From positions 372,001-436,000 of the forward strand of contig JAACJP010000013.1 in assembly GCA_013368375.1 (NCBI GenBank): 64,000 nucleotides of DNA, given 5' to 3'. Source of the stretch: Tricholomella constricta. Taxonomy: Eukaryota > Basidiomycota > Agaricomycetes > Agaricales > Lyophyllaceae. A model generated the notes under the pieces. The model did no database searches. It saw only the letters and a list, made by a program, of their open reading frames with translations, and was not told the DNA's origin. A program made the translations under genes and the position numbers. Below are positions 45,991-57,025 of this stretch, piece by piece; the stretch's first letter is position 1, and each line of letters begins with the position of its first letter.

Positions 45991-46261
45991 GAAGCATATC
46001 TAGTTGAATATTTAGATGATACATGATCTCGACATGATCTACGCTTTTTGATGTACTTTCCTCGATTTATATTTTTTTAATGAAGTCTACACACAGCGCA
46101 TACATTGACTATGATAGGTAAGCAGACAAAGCCTCCAAGTCTGCAGCGTAGCGAGGGCAGCAAGGGCCTGCTTGTGTGACGGACAGCTATCAATCTGGCG
46201 ACATATGTCGAAACAAACGAAACATTCTCTGAATAACATACATTGCCACCAATGAATGCTG

Positions 46262-47247
46262 TTACTGCTCGAGTAGGACATTTCCAACTTCCCAGGAATC
46301 ATTTTCGATCACTCCCGACGCTGCTTGATACAGGGAAAGGGGGATATATCCTATATAATGTATCCTGATCTGTTGTTTGATATCATCGAAATCCTTATAT
46401 GGGCAGTTCGACGTACCCTCCAAACCCACCCACGAAGTAAATGGTCTGAAGTCATATTCATGGGTGAAGGTCAAAGGAATAGGACTGAATGTCTTACGTG
46501 CGGGTCGAATCGAGCCCAGTAAGACTTTAGAATGTCGTCAACGGAGGAGAAAAACTCTAGAGAAGAAAGTTCGTTTGCGTACGATGTGTGCCCCATCGTC
46601 ATCGTCTGGAAGCCACCACTTTGCATCAGGATGCTTGTCTAGATAACATCGACGGAGGGTCCGGGCATCGGGCACGCTGTTTCTATCTTTGAAGACGGTT
46701 ACATTTCCCATGAGTGCAACCCGTGCACGGTGAGCCGCTGGAAACTCTGCTGTGATTGATATGGAGGCAGAATGGCCAGGCGTTCTCAGAATGTTCTTGC
46801 TGTGTCGAGAGATGGGAAGGAAGAGCAGTGTCAGCGAGCCATTCTTGTGGCAACTGACCGATGACACGTTCAAAATCACTGCTCGCTCTGTGACGATTAG
46901 ACCCTACCTCGCATAGTACTCTTGCATCGAGAACGGGTGGCCTTGACAGGATCGGAAAGAACATGAATGATGATAGGGAATATAACCCCTTTCTCAGGTG
47001 CATGTGGACAGACCTGAAAGCTTTAGGTCATCTGCAGGATACACAGTGGCCATGGTTCCGATCGAGTTCTTCGAATAATCGACCAGTCGTCGGGCGATGA
47101 TTGCTTGTCGAAACCCCGGTTCGTCCATGAGATAGAAATTCCGACCGACTCAAAACACACACCAGCATCTTCGACTGTCTCAATGGCGAGCCCTACAGTG
47201 GCAGAGATAAGGAGAGCAATAATACATCGCACAGTAAACGAGCCCAT
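46262..47247 (-). CDS. CREG-like secreted protein (PNPOx-like split-barrel fold)
   Basis: The signal peptide MGSFTVRCIIALLISATVGL is followed by AIETVEDAAIIARRLVDYSK, NSIGTMATVYPADD, GHPFSMQEYYA, NGSLTLLFLPISRHSKNILR, ARVALMGNVTVFKD, CYLDKHPDAKWWLPDDDDGA, YWARFDPH, TIYFVGGFGG and IHYIGYIPLSLYQAA. These are ordered blocks of the CREG family (cellular repressor of E1A-stimulated genes), related to flavin-dependent PNP oxidases but usually not binding FMN. Seven or so short exons join with correct phases. The role in fungi is unknown; secretion or a vacuolar location is inferred from the signal peptide. It converges with the HicA-like gene. Confidence 0.85.
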
Positions 47248-47423
47248 TGAATCGAGGCCGTGGTTGACGACTTTCCAGTCGAGGAGAGCTCGGAAAACGG
47301 ATGGGCTCAGTCCGATCGCCGATTGAGGTTCACCTGAGTGTAATTATTTCCCGCTCAAATAACGGCGTCCTTGCTGTACATACAATTTAAACAGAACATG
47401 AAATGCATTTCAGCATAGTGTAA

Positions 47424-48724
47424 TCAAATCCCCACGAAACTCTTAACCCTCCACATCGAACTGATGTTTTCGAGCTGAGTGTTGCTTAGAGTTAGCCCAT
47501 CTCAAGAGCAGGCAGACATTGACACACCAGTTTCGTGAATCCTTCTTCTCGCACAACATCACCAACAAGCTGCTCCAAAGTAGCGGGCGGAAGGTCATAT
47601 AAAGAAGTCGACTCCCCGAGCGATGCAAGAATCGCAGAGCCCGAGTCAACAGGAGCATCGCCACTGGCAGTAGAAGGCGGCATAGACAATCCGTTACAGT
47701 TGCAATCACTTTTGGCTGAGGATGTCGGCGGTGATGAGCTTGGTAATGCGGGTTGCTGTTGTAGGTTTTGAACTCGAGGATGTGCTGGGAGCTGCGACGG
47801 TTTAATGGAGGGCCCTATACTATCAATAGCAGGAGTATAGAGTGCAGGTTGTTGAAAGGGGAGGCGAGACGCAGACGATGAAGGTAGAAAATCACTATTT
47901 TCCGTACGCAAGGGCGAAGACGAGTAAACATTGGGATGCGAGGAGGTTTGATAAGCTAGGCTCTGTGAAGAAGAGAACAAATCGCGTCTTGGGTGTTGAA
48001 TCACAGTCGAGGTAGAAGCAGGAGGGGCAATGATTGAAGGGGCATATGTAGCAGGGCCATGGTGCTGAGATTGCGAGAGGCTGGGGTTGTTGATGGAGTT
48101 CAAGGGTGGATTCATTGTCTTCGGTATTGGGGTGGCGCTTGGATTAGCTTTGCAAGGACAAACAGTGCTTATGGCGTTGATGAATTCCAGGACAGCGATG
48201 GAGGACAAGAAAGTGATCTGAAAGCGTCGATATGTCTGTTATAGTTCAATGCATGACCTTGGAGCTGACAGGTCAGGGTGGCTAACCGGAGAGCTGTTAT
48301 TGTCAATGGGATGCAGATAACGAATGCCAACGACTGTGTCGCGATAGACAGCCTTGAGAGGAAGGTCTTGGGCTTGCCGTTTCTGAGTCGGCCTTTGCGG
48401 CAGGCAGGAGAGTGTCAACAAATCTACATCTTCCTGTAAGGAAATGTTCAAGCAGCCTCCAAAGGTTCAAGAGGCCATTGGACTTGCAAAGACAACTTCT
48501 CTCTGATCAGGATTGTTACCTGGGTCCATAGACCACAAGATACGAAGGCGAACGGATTCCAGTTCTACGCCTTTTTTGACATCGAGGACCAGACGGATAG
48601 AAGGATTCGTAAAGTGCTGCCAGTCTGAAGTGCTTGAGTCAGGATTAGGCTGTGGGCCGGCCGGATAGGACTTGGAATATTTGGCGAGGGCGTAAGTCGA
48701 GGTAGCCGTCGTCGAATGCGACAT
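47424..48724 (-). CDS. Probable Rec114-like meiotic recombination protein
   Basis: The start at 48724 gives MSHSTTATSTYALAKYSKSY, then SDWQHFTNPSIRLVLDVKK, VRLRILWSMDPG, DLPLKAVYRDTVVGIRYLHP and ITFLSSIAVLEFINAISTVC followed by PCKANP. This pattern of beta strands ending in a helix suggests a PH fold. The middle is a long Ser/Pro/Gln-rich disordered region. The C-terminus DLPPATLEQLVGDVVREEGF, spliced over a short intron to TKLLENISSMWRVKS, is an amphipathic helix pair like the Mei4-binding end of Rec114. Rec114 with Mei4 promotes Spo11 double-strand breaks. The assignment rests on architecture and short motifs recalled from the family, so it is tentative. Without the last splice the frame stops at 47492. 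Confidence 0.45.
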
Positions 48725-48898
48725 CAATGACCAGTGAGAGCGTGGAGCACAGCCACCGCCTGAGGTCACCTTCCGTCGCCGACGACAACAATGCCCAGCG
48801 CTGGCAGCTCTTCCTTCCTTAGCAATGCCCGTAGATTTACCCGTAAACTCTCCAAATCCATTATGAAGTCGCATCGCTTCAAAATTCCGAAATACGAC

Positions 48899-49873
48899 AT
48901 GCCCATCCGTCTCCGGCTGGTCAGACCCCCGCAATAATGTCCTATTGATCTGCACCTCATCATTGACCTAGTGGTTCCTTGTCTTCACATGCATCGTCAT
49001 GGTCGCCCTCGCCTTTCTGGGGTTCACCAATTTCTCCAGGTCACTCCCCATGAATGACAAGCTGTTGCACTTCCTGTGCTTCTGTTTGGCAACCGTAGTG
49101 TTCTATTTTATCTTCGACGTGGAAGAGTGAGTTGGTTTTCAGCTCGTAATCTGGTGTTTATGGCTCGGCTTAACAGTACGACGTGTACAGGGATGCGCGG
49201 AGAATATGGTTCTGGCGGCATTCGGGATTAATCTTTACAGCATTTGTATGCTTCTTCTGTGGCGGAATCCTTAGTGAATTCGTACAATCTCTACTCCCTG
49301 TGCGTATTCAACTCCAACTATACAAAGCCCTAATGTCTAACCCCATCCAATACAGTATAAGGAATTTGAGGCCGCTGACGTGGTGGTAGGTATACCTTGT
49401 CAAGCATCAACGAGTTAACCGTTAAGTAAATTCCATCATATCAGGCAAATCTCCTTGGATCTTCTGTAGGCCTGTTTGCGGCGTATCATTTGGAGCGCCA
49501 TTATCGCCACCGCAGAGAGGTACTTTTGCATTTATTCTGACCGAAAGATCGGCCCGAAGGAGACTGATCCATATCGTAGATTGCGCGTCTGTATAGGCCT
49601 ATAAACACATCCCTTTCCGATCTGGAGGACTGCAACGACGACGACGCAGGGACACAACTCCTTCCAACGCACGCCGTGATAACGTCCAAAGCAAATAACC
49701 ATAAATCACAACGCTTGGCCGATGTTTGGGACGAGCGGGAAGAGATCTTTGACATTGATGTGGTCAGTGACAACGACGACGACACAACACCCGGGCCCGC
49801 TGGTTCCGACAACGACACGCCACGATATCATGCAAACGGCGGGCCAGTCTCCAAGATATCAGTCAGTCTCTAG
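48899..49873 (+). CDS. VanZ-like domain membrane protein
   Basis: A 21-nt first exon (48899-48919, MPIRLRL) joins over a 52-nt intron to WFLVFTCIVMVALAFLGFTN. Then FSRSLPMNDKLLHFLCFCLA, TVVFYFIFDVEE, DARRIWFWRHSGLIFTAF, FCGGILSEFVQSLLP, and after a short intron VVANLLGSSVGLFAAYHLER followed by HYRHRRE. The D-K-hh-H-F and SExxQ-type blocks within four hydrophobic segments match VanZ-like proteins. The acidic cytosolic tail (EEIFDIDVVSDNDDDTTPG) is typical of basidiomycete members. Function unknown in fungi. It shares a 174-bp divergent promoter with the Rec114-like gene. Confidence 0.8.
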
Positions 49874-50045
49874 CAGGGTGGGCGCATCCGCTTCCGATGT
49901 ATCACCAGACTGCTTTATTTTAGCTACTCAGCCCCCATAATGTATCACGGAAACATGTATCATTATGTGCCGTTATAAGTGGTCCCCCCCAGGTCCTACT
50001 TTCAAAAGGCAGGTGTGTTTGGAGGAACTGACACCCGTGTGTATT

Positions 50046-52296
50046 CTATTTGAGACGTTGCTCGAGAGTATCCAGAGCTATTTTCAGAGTATCGAGCTCC
50101 TCCTCGAGCTCCTCTAGCTCCCCTTTCCGCTGGACGACTAAGTCTGACAGGCGATCGCATCCACTGCTGGCCACAACGAGCACCTTGTCGCTCATGGTCT
50201 GATCGAGGCTCACCTTTATAAACACGAAACATATCAGCCATGCAGAGGAATCGCGACCCAAGTGAAACGCACCCTTAGGTCGCGACCCAAACCTTCACCC
50301 ACCCGGTTCCAATCCTCCCACCATCGACGCTTCGAACGCTCCCATTTTCCAACAGCCCACCGCACTCCCATAACAGCTCCCAACAGCCCCACACCCATCG
50401 CCGTGCCTGCATCAAGTCCCACAGCGCCCAGCAGTCCCTCTCCACTTCCCGTCAACCACCCATACCAACCAGCCCAACTTACGCCCGCTCCTGCGGCAAT
50501 TCCTCCGCCCATCCCTAGCACGGCTCGCTGTCCCGCGACGTGGAGACGCGTCGTCGGATGCTCAATAATTTGGGCGCGGCGCGTGATGATGGGGTACATC
50601 AGTGTTTGTGGCGTGACAGGGAAAGACGGCGATGCTGCAAGTTGGCGAAGCGAGTTGTGGAGGACTACAGAGTTGAAGGGAGGGTTTGGGTGGGCCGCAA
50701 GGAGTGTAAATATGGATTTTGTCATGTCTTGTTGCAGGGCGGATAGACGGCCTGTTTGGAGAATCAACTGTACCATTGGGTTAGTCAATTTATCGTGTTG
50801 ACCAACGGACACGGACCTGTCGCTCCAAGTCTCGACACCATGCCCGGTTTACGGCCTGTGTGACAACGAGGCTTATCTCGTCTACCCGCCATGCCATCCT
50901 CCACCACGTAAGACGGTCCATGACGGTTTTGACCTCCTTGCCCGCTCTTTGGACAGCATCTGCCACCACGTCACTTTCCACGCCCGATTTGGAAGAATGT
51001 TGCTTGGACGAGCGGCTCAGGACTTCACCCTGTGCTCTCACCTTTGCTTCTTCAATCCTTGCCTTCAGTGTACAGACGTCCACGACTACACCGTCCATCT
51101 CATTCCGCGCACGCTTCAGGGACGATTGGCATGCAGAGAGGGCTGCTCGAATGTGAGCAATGGAAGTTTGCGCACGAAACGAGGCCTCAGAAGGTTCTGC
51201 GTTCGAAGGGATGAGTTCTTTCAAGGCAGCAGTGACCGTAGACACCCGAGATCCAACGAAGTTGTCTTGGTATCTCTGTACAGAAGCTGAGGACTGGAAG
51301 TCGGACTTCAAGGCTTCGTTGGCTGCCATCGCACGCGACGGATCCACAAAGAGGATACGCGGGCTGCCCAAGGTTCCTTCCGGGAAAGGACGCAATAAGT
51401 GAGTTTTTAGAGACTCCGTCGTGAAACCTGACGATGTAGATGACAGGACAAGGATAGTGTTGGGGTTTCTAGAAAAAAGTGGATTGCGGAGAAGCACGGA
51501 AATGGGCGTGGTGACGGGGTTGCATACAACGATAGCAATATCCGCTTGCAAGAGAATGTCAGACGTCTGCTCATCAATATCAGGGGATGTTTGGTTCTCG
51601 AATGACGGGGAGGTATGAGTTTGAGATAGTTCAGTTATTTGAAGTGGGACGGAAAACTGCCGAAGGAAGGAGGAAGAGGCATGGAGTATAGACGTTCCGG
51701 AGACAGGGATTGAACTACAGCATATTCTAATTGATTTCTCCAAACGGAAACGAAGGGAAATACACTTACGATATGGTTAGCTGTGCTTGACCGCTATGCC
51801 TCTGCCAACGAGTTCGAATTTGCTCGTTCAAAGACACGTCAGAGGTCAAGGGCTCCTCCAAGAGGGCTGTGATCAGATCTTGTGCTCCAGACCATTGGTC
51901 GATACCATATACTGAGGGTTGCATTGTGTCAACTTCCAGGCCATGATGAGTGAGTGACTTACCCGCAATGTTTGCAGGCCTTGGATCTTTCGATAGGAGA
52001 TCATCATATGTCGCTGACAAAATGTCCCTCCAGAGTTCCAAAGAGTCTGTCGTGGTTCCTGCCTGAGTTCTTGGAGCAAGTGCCCGAGGGAGCAGCGCGG
52101 TCGTTTTGTGTAAGAGAGTTAGTATTTCATGACGTGGAAGAGGATTTTCGCCTGAAAGCTCTGAGAAAGCTCTAGTAAAAGCCCATGTAATACGCTTACA
52201 ACCTGTATGAGCGTATCTGACGCGACATATGAGCATCGCACAACGAGAACTGAGAAATCCAACTCGGAAAATATCCATCTCGTGATTGCTGAGCAT
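50046..52296 (-). CDS. Mmc1-like mitochondrial protein with degenerate GTPase-like fold
   Basis: A possible presequence (MLSNHEMDIFRVGFLSSRCA) precedes a helical N-terminal part (LTLLHKTTALLPRALAP; AQDLITALLEEPLTSDVSLN). Next is an alpha/beta core with ILLQADIAIVVCNPVTTPIS, NPNTILVLSSTSSG and PRILFVDPSRAMAAN, reminiscent of a G domain that has lost its P-loop. A long helical section follows, then a Gly-rich hydrophobic hairpin (AVLGMGGGIAAGAGVSWAGW; AVGLDAGTAMGVGLLGAVMG) and a C-terminal coiled coil (LSDLVVQRKGELEELEEELD). I associate this with the fungal Mmc1 family of inner-membrane, dynamin-related pseudo-GTPases, from memory of architecture only. Start codon 52296 or 52278. Confidence 0.5.
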
Positions 52297-52856
52297 GTCA
52301 CGTGCTTAGGGACCATTAGATCCAAACATTCGCAGCAGGTGTCAGGGGTACTCGAAGCTCCTTGACATGACATGCAGATGCCCGAACAGTTGCTTTGGCC
52401 GCTGGCGAAGTGCCGTTAGGTGTTGTTACTATGAGAGCATTTTTGTCTAAAGGAGGACATAAGTATCACATAGGCTCAACTAGACCCTCACATGTGAAAT
52501 GTCCACAAGTGGATGGTCCTGGATTCCGTTAAACGCAAGGCGAGTCGCTTTCAGTCCATTACATTCAAGTAATAAGTAATGTGATGCCCGAGTTGACACG
52601 TGAAGATCTGGAATAAGAACCCGTAGAGCACAGTAATGATAAAGGAAGCCTTGACTCTGAGAACAAGCATCCCCGAACGCTTCGGCTAAGGAAAATACTA
52701 GAATAGAGTGACGAGAGTCCTGCATGATTGTTTGTAGAAGCCAAACAAATGCAACCTCATTGCTGAGGTCGGAAATCTTTCCCAGTGGCGAGCGTCAACG
52801 AGCGGTCAATTCAAGCTTTCCATCTTTCCATCTTTCTCTCTTTCCTTATCTTTCTC
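52297..52856. promoter_or_regulatory. Divergent intergenic region (Mmc1-like / MGA2-like)
   Basis: 560 bp between divergent start codons. No conserved coding frame: the minus-strand frame at 52725-52480 has no recognisable features. Just before 52857 there is a pyrimidine tract (CTTTCCATCTTTCCATCTTTCTCT), common upstream of fungal transcription starts. Confidence 0.45.
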
Positions 52857-55800
52857 ATGTCCTCCTCGTCATCGGCCACAGCGACAACCTCTCGCTCACC
52901 GTCGCCAGCAACCCCGGAGGCCTTTGACTCGCTGGACTCGATTGCCATTCACAGCGACCTCGACCTATCCAGTTCCTGGTACCTCCCCTCCATGCAACAG
53001 CACAAGCCACTAGGCGCGCATGCAGCATGGGACATGAACACTTCCGACTTTGTTACTTCAAGGAAGTCTGAGGATGATCAAATGCTTCATCTGGACGAGT
53101 TGATCGAGCAGCACGCATATGATGAGTACGTCTTTCACGTATATCCTTACTAGAATGCGGCTAATATCAACAGTTCACCTGCATCGACTTTTGGCTCCCC
53201 GGCGACATACCCCTCACCTTCGCCTAAGCCTGCACACGTCAACTCTTCTCGCCCCCCTGTCGACCGAATAGTGCCCAATTTCAGGCCAGGGAATCTTCTC
53301 ATACCGTCGCGTAATGGTCCCATGGTGACTAAACCGATCCCTCCGCCTGCATCTTTACCCCGAAAGCAAGATCCTTCCTCAATGAACCAAAGGGTTGTCC
53401 GCCCACCAAAGGAATCTTGTTATAAGTGTGTACTGTCTTTTAAAGGCTTCATCGGCTCTTATCAAGTCTTTTCTAGCCTTCCAATTATGGTCCCAAGTAT
53501 CCCAGAAGGGGGTACCAAATCGCGCGTCGAGACCCAAGTACGAGTCACCGTTGACCTCGCGGACGGAAGCTCGTCATCCGACCCATATAAGTATGACCGT
53601 GTTGGATCATGGAAGTGGCTCAAGTTGCCGCAGGGAACGGCGACGAAGAAGCGTACGCGCAAACAGGGTAAAATAGGTACGAGGGCAAACCTTCCCTGCA
53701 AACTCTCATAATGGACTGACATCCACAAGATCCTGAACCCCAAGATATCCTCCATCTTTCGGCCACTGTCACGTGTGCTTCACCGCCTCATAATCGCGTT
53801 CTCAGCTGCTCAAGTTGTCAAGCACGCGAAGTGAGTATCCTCTCCTCCGTGTTTTGACTAAGACATTCTTCTGACTTGACCGTAGGCGAAACGTGTCGCG
53901 AAGAAGCTTGCCGCCCGAGTAAGACCCGCGCGGTCAGACACGGAGTCTGGCGATGATCCATCGTCCAGTCGTGCCTCAAAGAGCAAACAAATTGAAGATA
54001 CAACCAGCATAATTCAATTCAACTGCGCTGAAGTTCTTGACTTCTCCACAGGTTCAGTCGTCCTGCCCCTTCGCATTACATGCTACTGTCGGCACCATCG
54101 CGAAAAAGTCGGCTTCAATGTCCACTTTACGATGATGGATCACCAAGGCCGGATTGTGGGTACAGGCTCTTCGAGACCCATCATGATCACCGATGACCAT
54201 AAGACGGCGCCTTCGAATGCGGCGAGACAAGCCGATTTCACCAGTGGATTCAGGAACGTGGATTCGGATTGGTCGCAAGTTGCAGGAGCCGTAAACGAGC
54301 TATCGCTCGATTCCCGCGCACCTTCTAAACGGAGACAAGACACAGGCAATAAACGACCTAAGCCATACGACTCTTCAGGCAAACCCAATCGAATATCCAG
54401 AGAAGGCAGCGTAGCAAGCGTGCCTTCACCTTCATCCACTTTCTCGTCATTGCCCACAAGGTCTCCAACTCCTTCCACCGTCCTCCAGCAAATCTTTGCA
54501 TCGGACCCCATGGCTCCGCAACCGCCACCACAGTTGCAGTATTCTTCCAACGGCTCTGAGACCTCTTCCCCAGATACCCTTGCTACGCCCTTGGACCGGA
54601 GCCCTGACATTAATTTATCTGATCCTCTTCGACAGCATGACATGGTCCATGCCCCATCTCCACTTTCTTTACACACCGTTCCTTCTGTAGTTATGCCAAC
54701 ACACCCCCATCCTATGCCTTTCATGTTTTTTGATCCCAACCAGACGCAGCAAAGCATGGCAATGCAGCTTCCTATCATCCATCGACTCATCCCTAACATG
54801 GGACCAACGCACGGTGGAATCGAGGTCACTATCCTCGGTGCCAACTTCCATCCCTCTCTGCAGCTGAACTGCATATTTGGAGATGTAACGGCGAGCTCCA
54901 CACAACGTTGGAGTGATAACGCGCTCGTGTGTGTCCTTCCACCGAGGGCAACAGCGGGCGTGGTGGCGGTCTGGTTCGACGGGTTCCCAAAGATGGTGGA
55001 CCAAACGAATGCACCTCCGTCCCTGTTTACGTATGCGGACGAGTCTGACAGAGCTTTGTGAGTGCTTTGAATCTAGAAAGTGGCACCTTTTCTGAGTCAC
55101 TTGTCTTCAGGATGGAACTCGCTCTCCAAGTTGTTGGGCTCAAGATGACGGGTAAGATTGAAGATGCGAAGAATGTCGCCATGCGCATTGTAGGCGGATC
55201 CGAGAATTCAGACTCTCAAAACGGTGGCAACAACAGCCACATGATGCAGCTCGCTTCTTCCGTTTCTTCCACCCGCGACCTTCGTCCTCTGCTTCTCAGT
55301 CGTGCTGGCGAAAGCGAAAACTTCGAGAGTGTCCTCATCGACTTTCTCAAAGTTCTTGACGCGCCCCTGGACCATCAGGCCCCAAATTCCATAGCGACAC
55401 CAAGAGCGATATCTCATACCACGTCGAGCGGCCAAACGTTACTACATCTCGCAGCCTTCTTAAGTTTCTCGTCACTGGTGACTGTCTTGGTGAAGCACGG
55501 GATCGACCTGGATGCGCGTGATAGGAACGGCTACACGGCGCTGCATTTTGCAGCCCTTTCGAAATCAGAAGGCTGTATCCGCATTCTGTTGGATGCGGGT
55601 GCTGATAGAGAGATCGTCAACGCTCTTGGCAAGACCCCAGGCGAGTGCTCTTCGGACATGGGCGAAGTATTTGTTGATATCATCACCGAAAACGACGACT
55701 CCGATTCTGACGAGGAAGCGCAATGGGGAGATGCCGAGGAAGAGCCAGAGTCACCCATACGACGAACCCCGGCGAAACGCGCGTCACGCCGGAATTTGCG

Positions 55801-56812
55801 TCGTGGGGGCGCTTCAGGGAAGAACACGCCAATGCTCACACGCTCCGTTGACATATCACGAGCTGCAACGCCCCCGCCCCCTCTCCCGGACGTGTCCGAA
55901 AAGAGCGACAAGGAGCGGCCGAACACAGATGGAGTTGACGCCAAACAGACCGCGTCCTTTATCGAGATGATTCAACGCACTCTGGCACAGTTCCCGGCAC
56001 CTCAGGGCATCATTCCGAATATACCACAGCTTCCCATACCCCAACTACCGCATCTGCTTCATTTACCTGGGATGCCAGCCGTACTGTGGGGAGCGCTCCC
56101 CCAAATTCCGATGGTCTTCCCGGTTTACGTGCCCATGATGCCTGGCTGGCCCGCGTTCTTGGGAGGCGAACACCCAGGCCAGGACGCGAACAAGGTTGGC
56201 GGCGCCGAGAGCAACGACGCAGCCAAGGGTGTCGGTGCTGGCGCCATCCGCACCGCTCAGGAACTGCGCGCGACTTGGGAGAAGTGGTTCGCGCTTGCCA
56301 TTGCGACCGCCAGGCAAGAGGAGATGCCGCCGCCTGTGTACACACCTCGGGAAGCCAAGGCGGAGGAAACGTCTTCACCTGTCTCTGAGGTGCCAGAGGT
56401 GGTCGTTACGGAAGTAATTGAAGGAGAGACCAGTACGAGTGAGGCGGCTCGTCCTGCTTCCACAGCTGATGTTCGGCCTATTGGGTACACTATGGCTCCA
56501 ATTCCTGATCAAGAGGTCAACGCATATGAGTACCGGCCGAGTGCGAAGCAAGCTCAGAAACTCCAGAAAAAACGTGCGTTGTTTACTTCGATCCGTTTCT
56601 CAACTAACGGCGACTTTGGCCCAGATGATAAAATGTTGCTGATATTCTGGCTTCCCATACTCTTCAGTGCGTGGATCTTGTAATAACTCTTCGACTTACT
56701 GCTGACAGTCGTTCTTCCAGTGTCCATGCTTTGGGCTATTCACAGCGGGCTGCAGTTCACATTCCAGGCGCTGAAAACTGCTTTCCCGGTCAAGGCACCC
56801 TTTGTTAATTGA
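52857..56812 (+). CDS. MGA2: Spt23/Mga2-type ER-tethered transcription factor (IPT/TIG, ankyrin, TM)
   Basis: The family is made as an ER-membrane precursor, processed by Rsp5 and the proteasome, and then activates the fatty-acid desaturase gene. The start at 52857 (MSSSSSATATTSRSPSPATP) is preferred over in-frame ATG 52785. Order seen: disordered N-terminus; Rel/p53-like region (ETQVRVTVDLADG, KLPQGTATKKRTRKQGK, RVLSCSSCQAREAKRVAKKL, LPLRITCYCRHHREKVGF); IPT/TIG domain (IPNMGPTHGGIEVTILGANF, near 54790-55040); two ankyrin repeats (GQTLLHLAAFLSFSSLVTVL, GYTALHFAALSKSEGCIRIL); acidic and Pro-rich linker; C-terminal membrane anchor LLIFWLPILF with LWAIHSGLQF, ending FPVKAPFVN. Lipid-dependent processing is known for the yeast proteins and inferred here. 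Confidence 0.92.
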
Positions 56813-57025
56813 TGCACCGTATAATTCTGGACTGATTCTACTGTCCTTTCTTACCTATACTCGTCTTCTTTTTATTTAACCTACACTGTAATGTAGACCT
56901 GTAGAAACATGCAAATCGAGTTATTGTTTGACGTTGTCCGAGCAGGTTGCTCACGTGTTGGCTTTGCAAAAGTTAGGACGCGTTTGTTTTACTGAACCAC
57001 TGCGGATACTGACCCGTGTGCCAAC

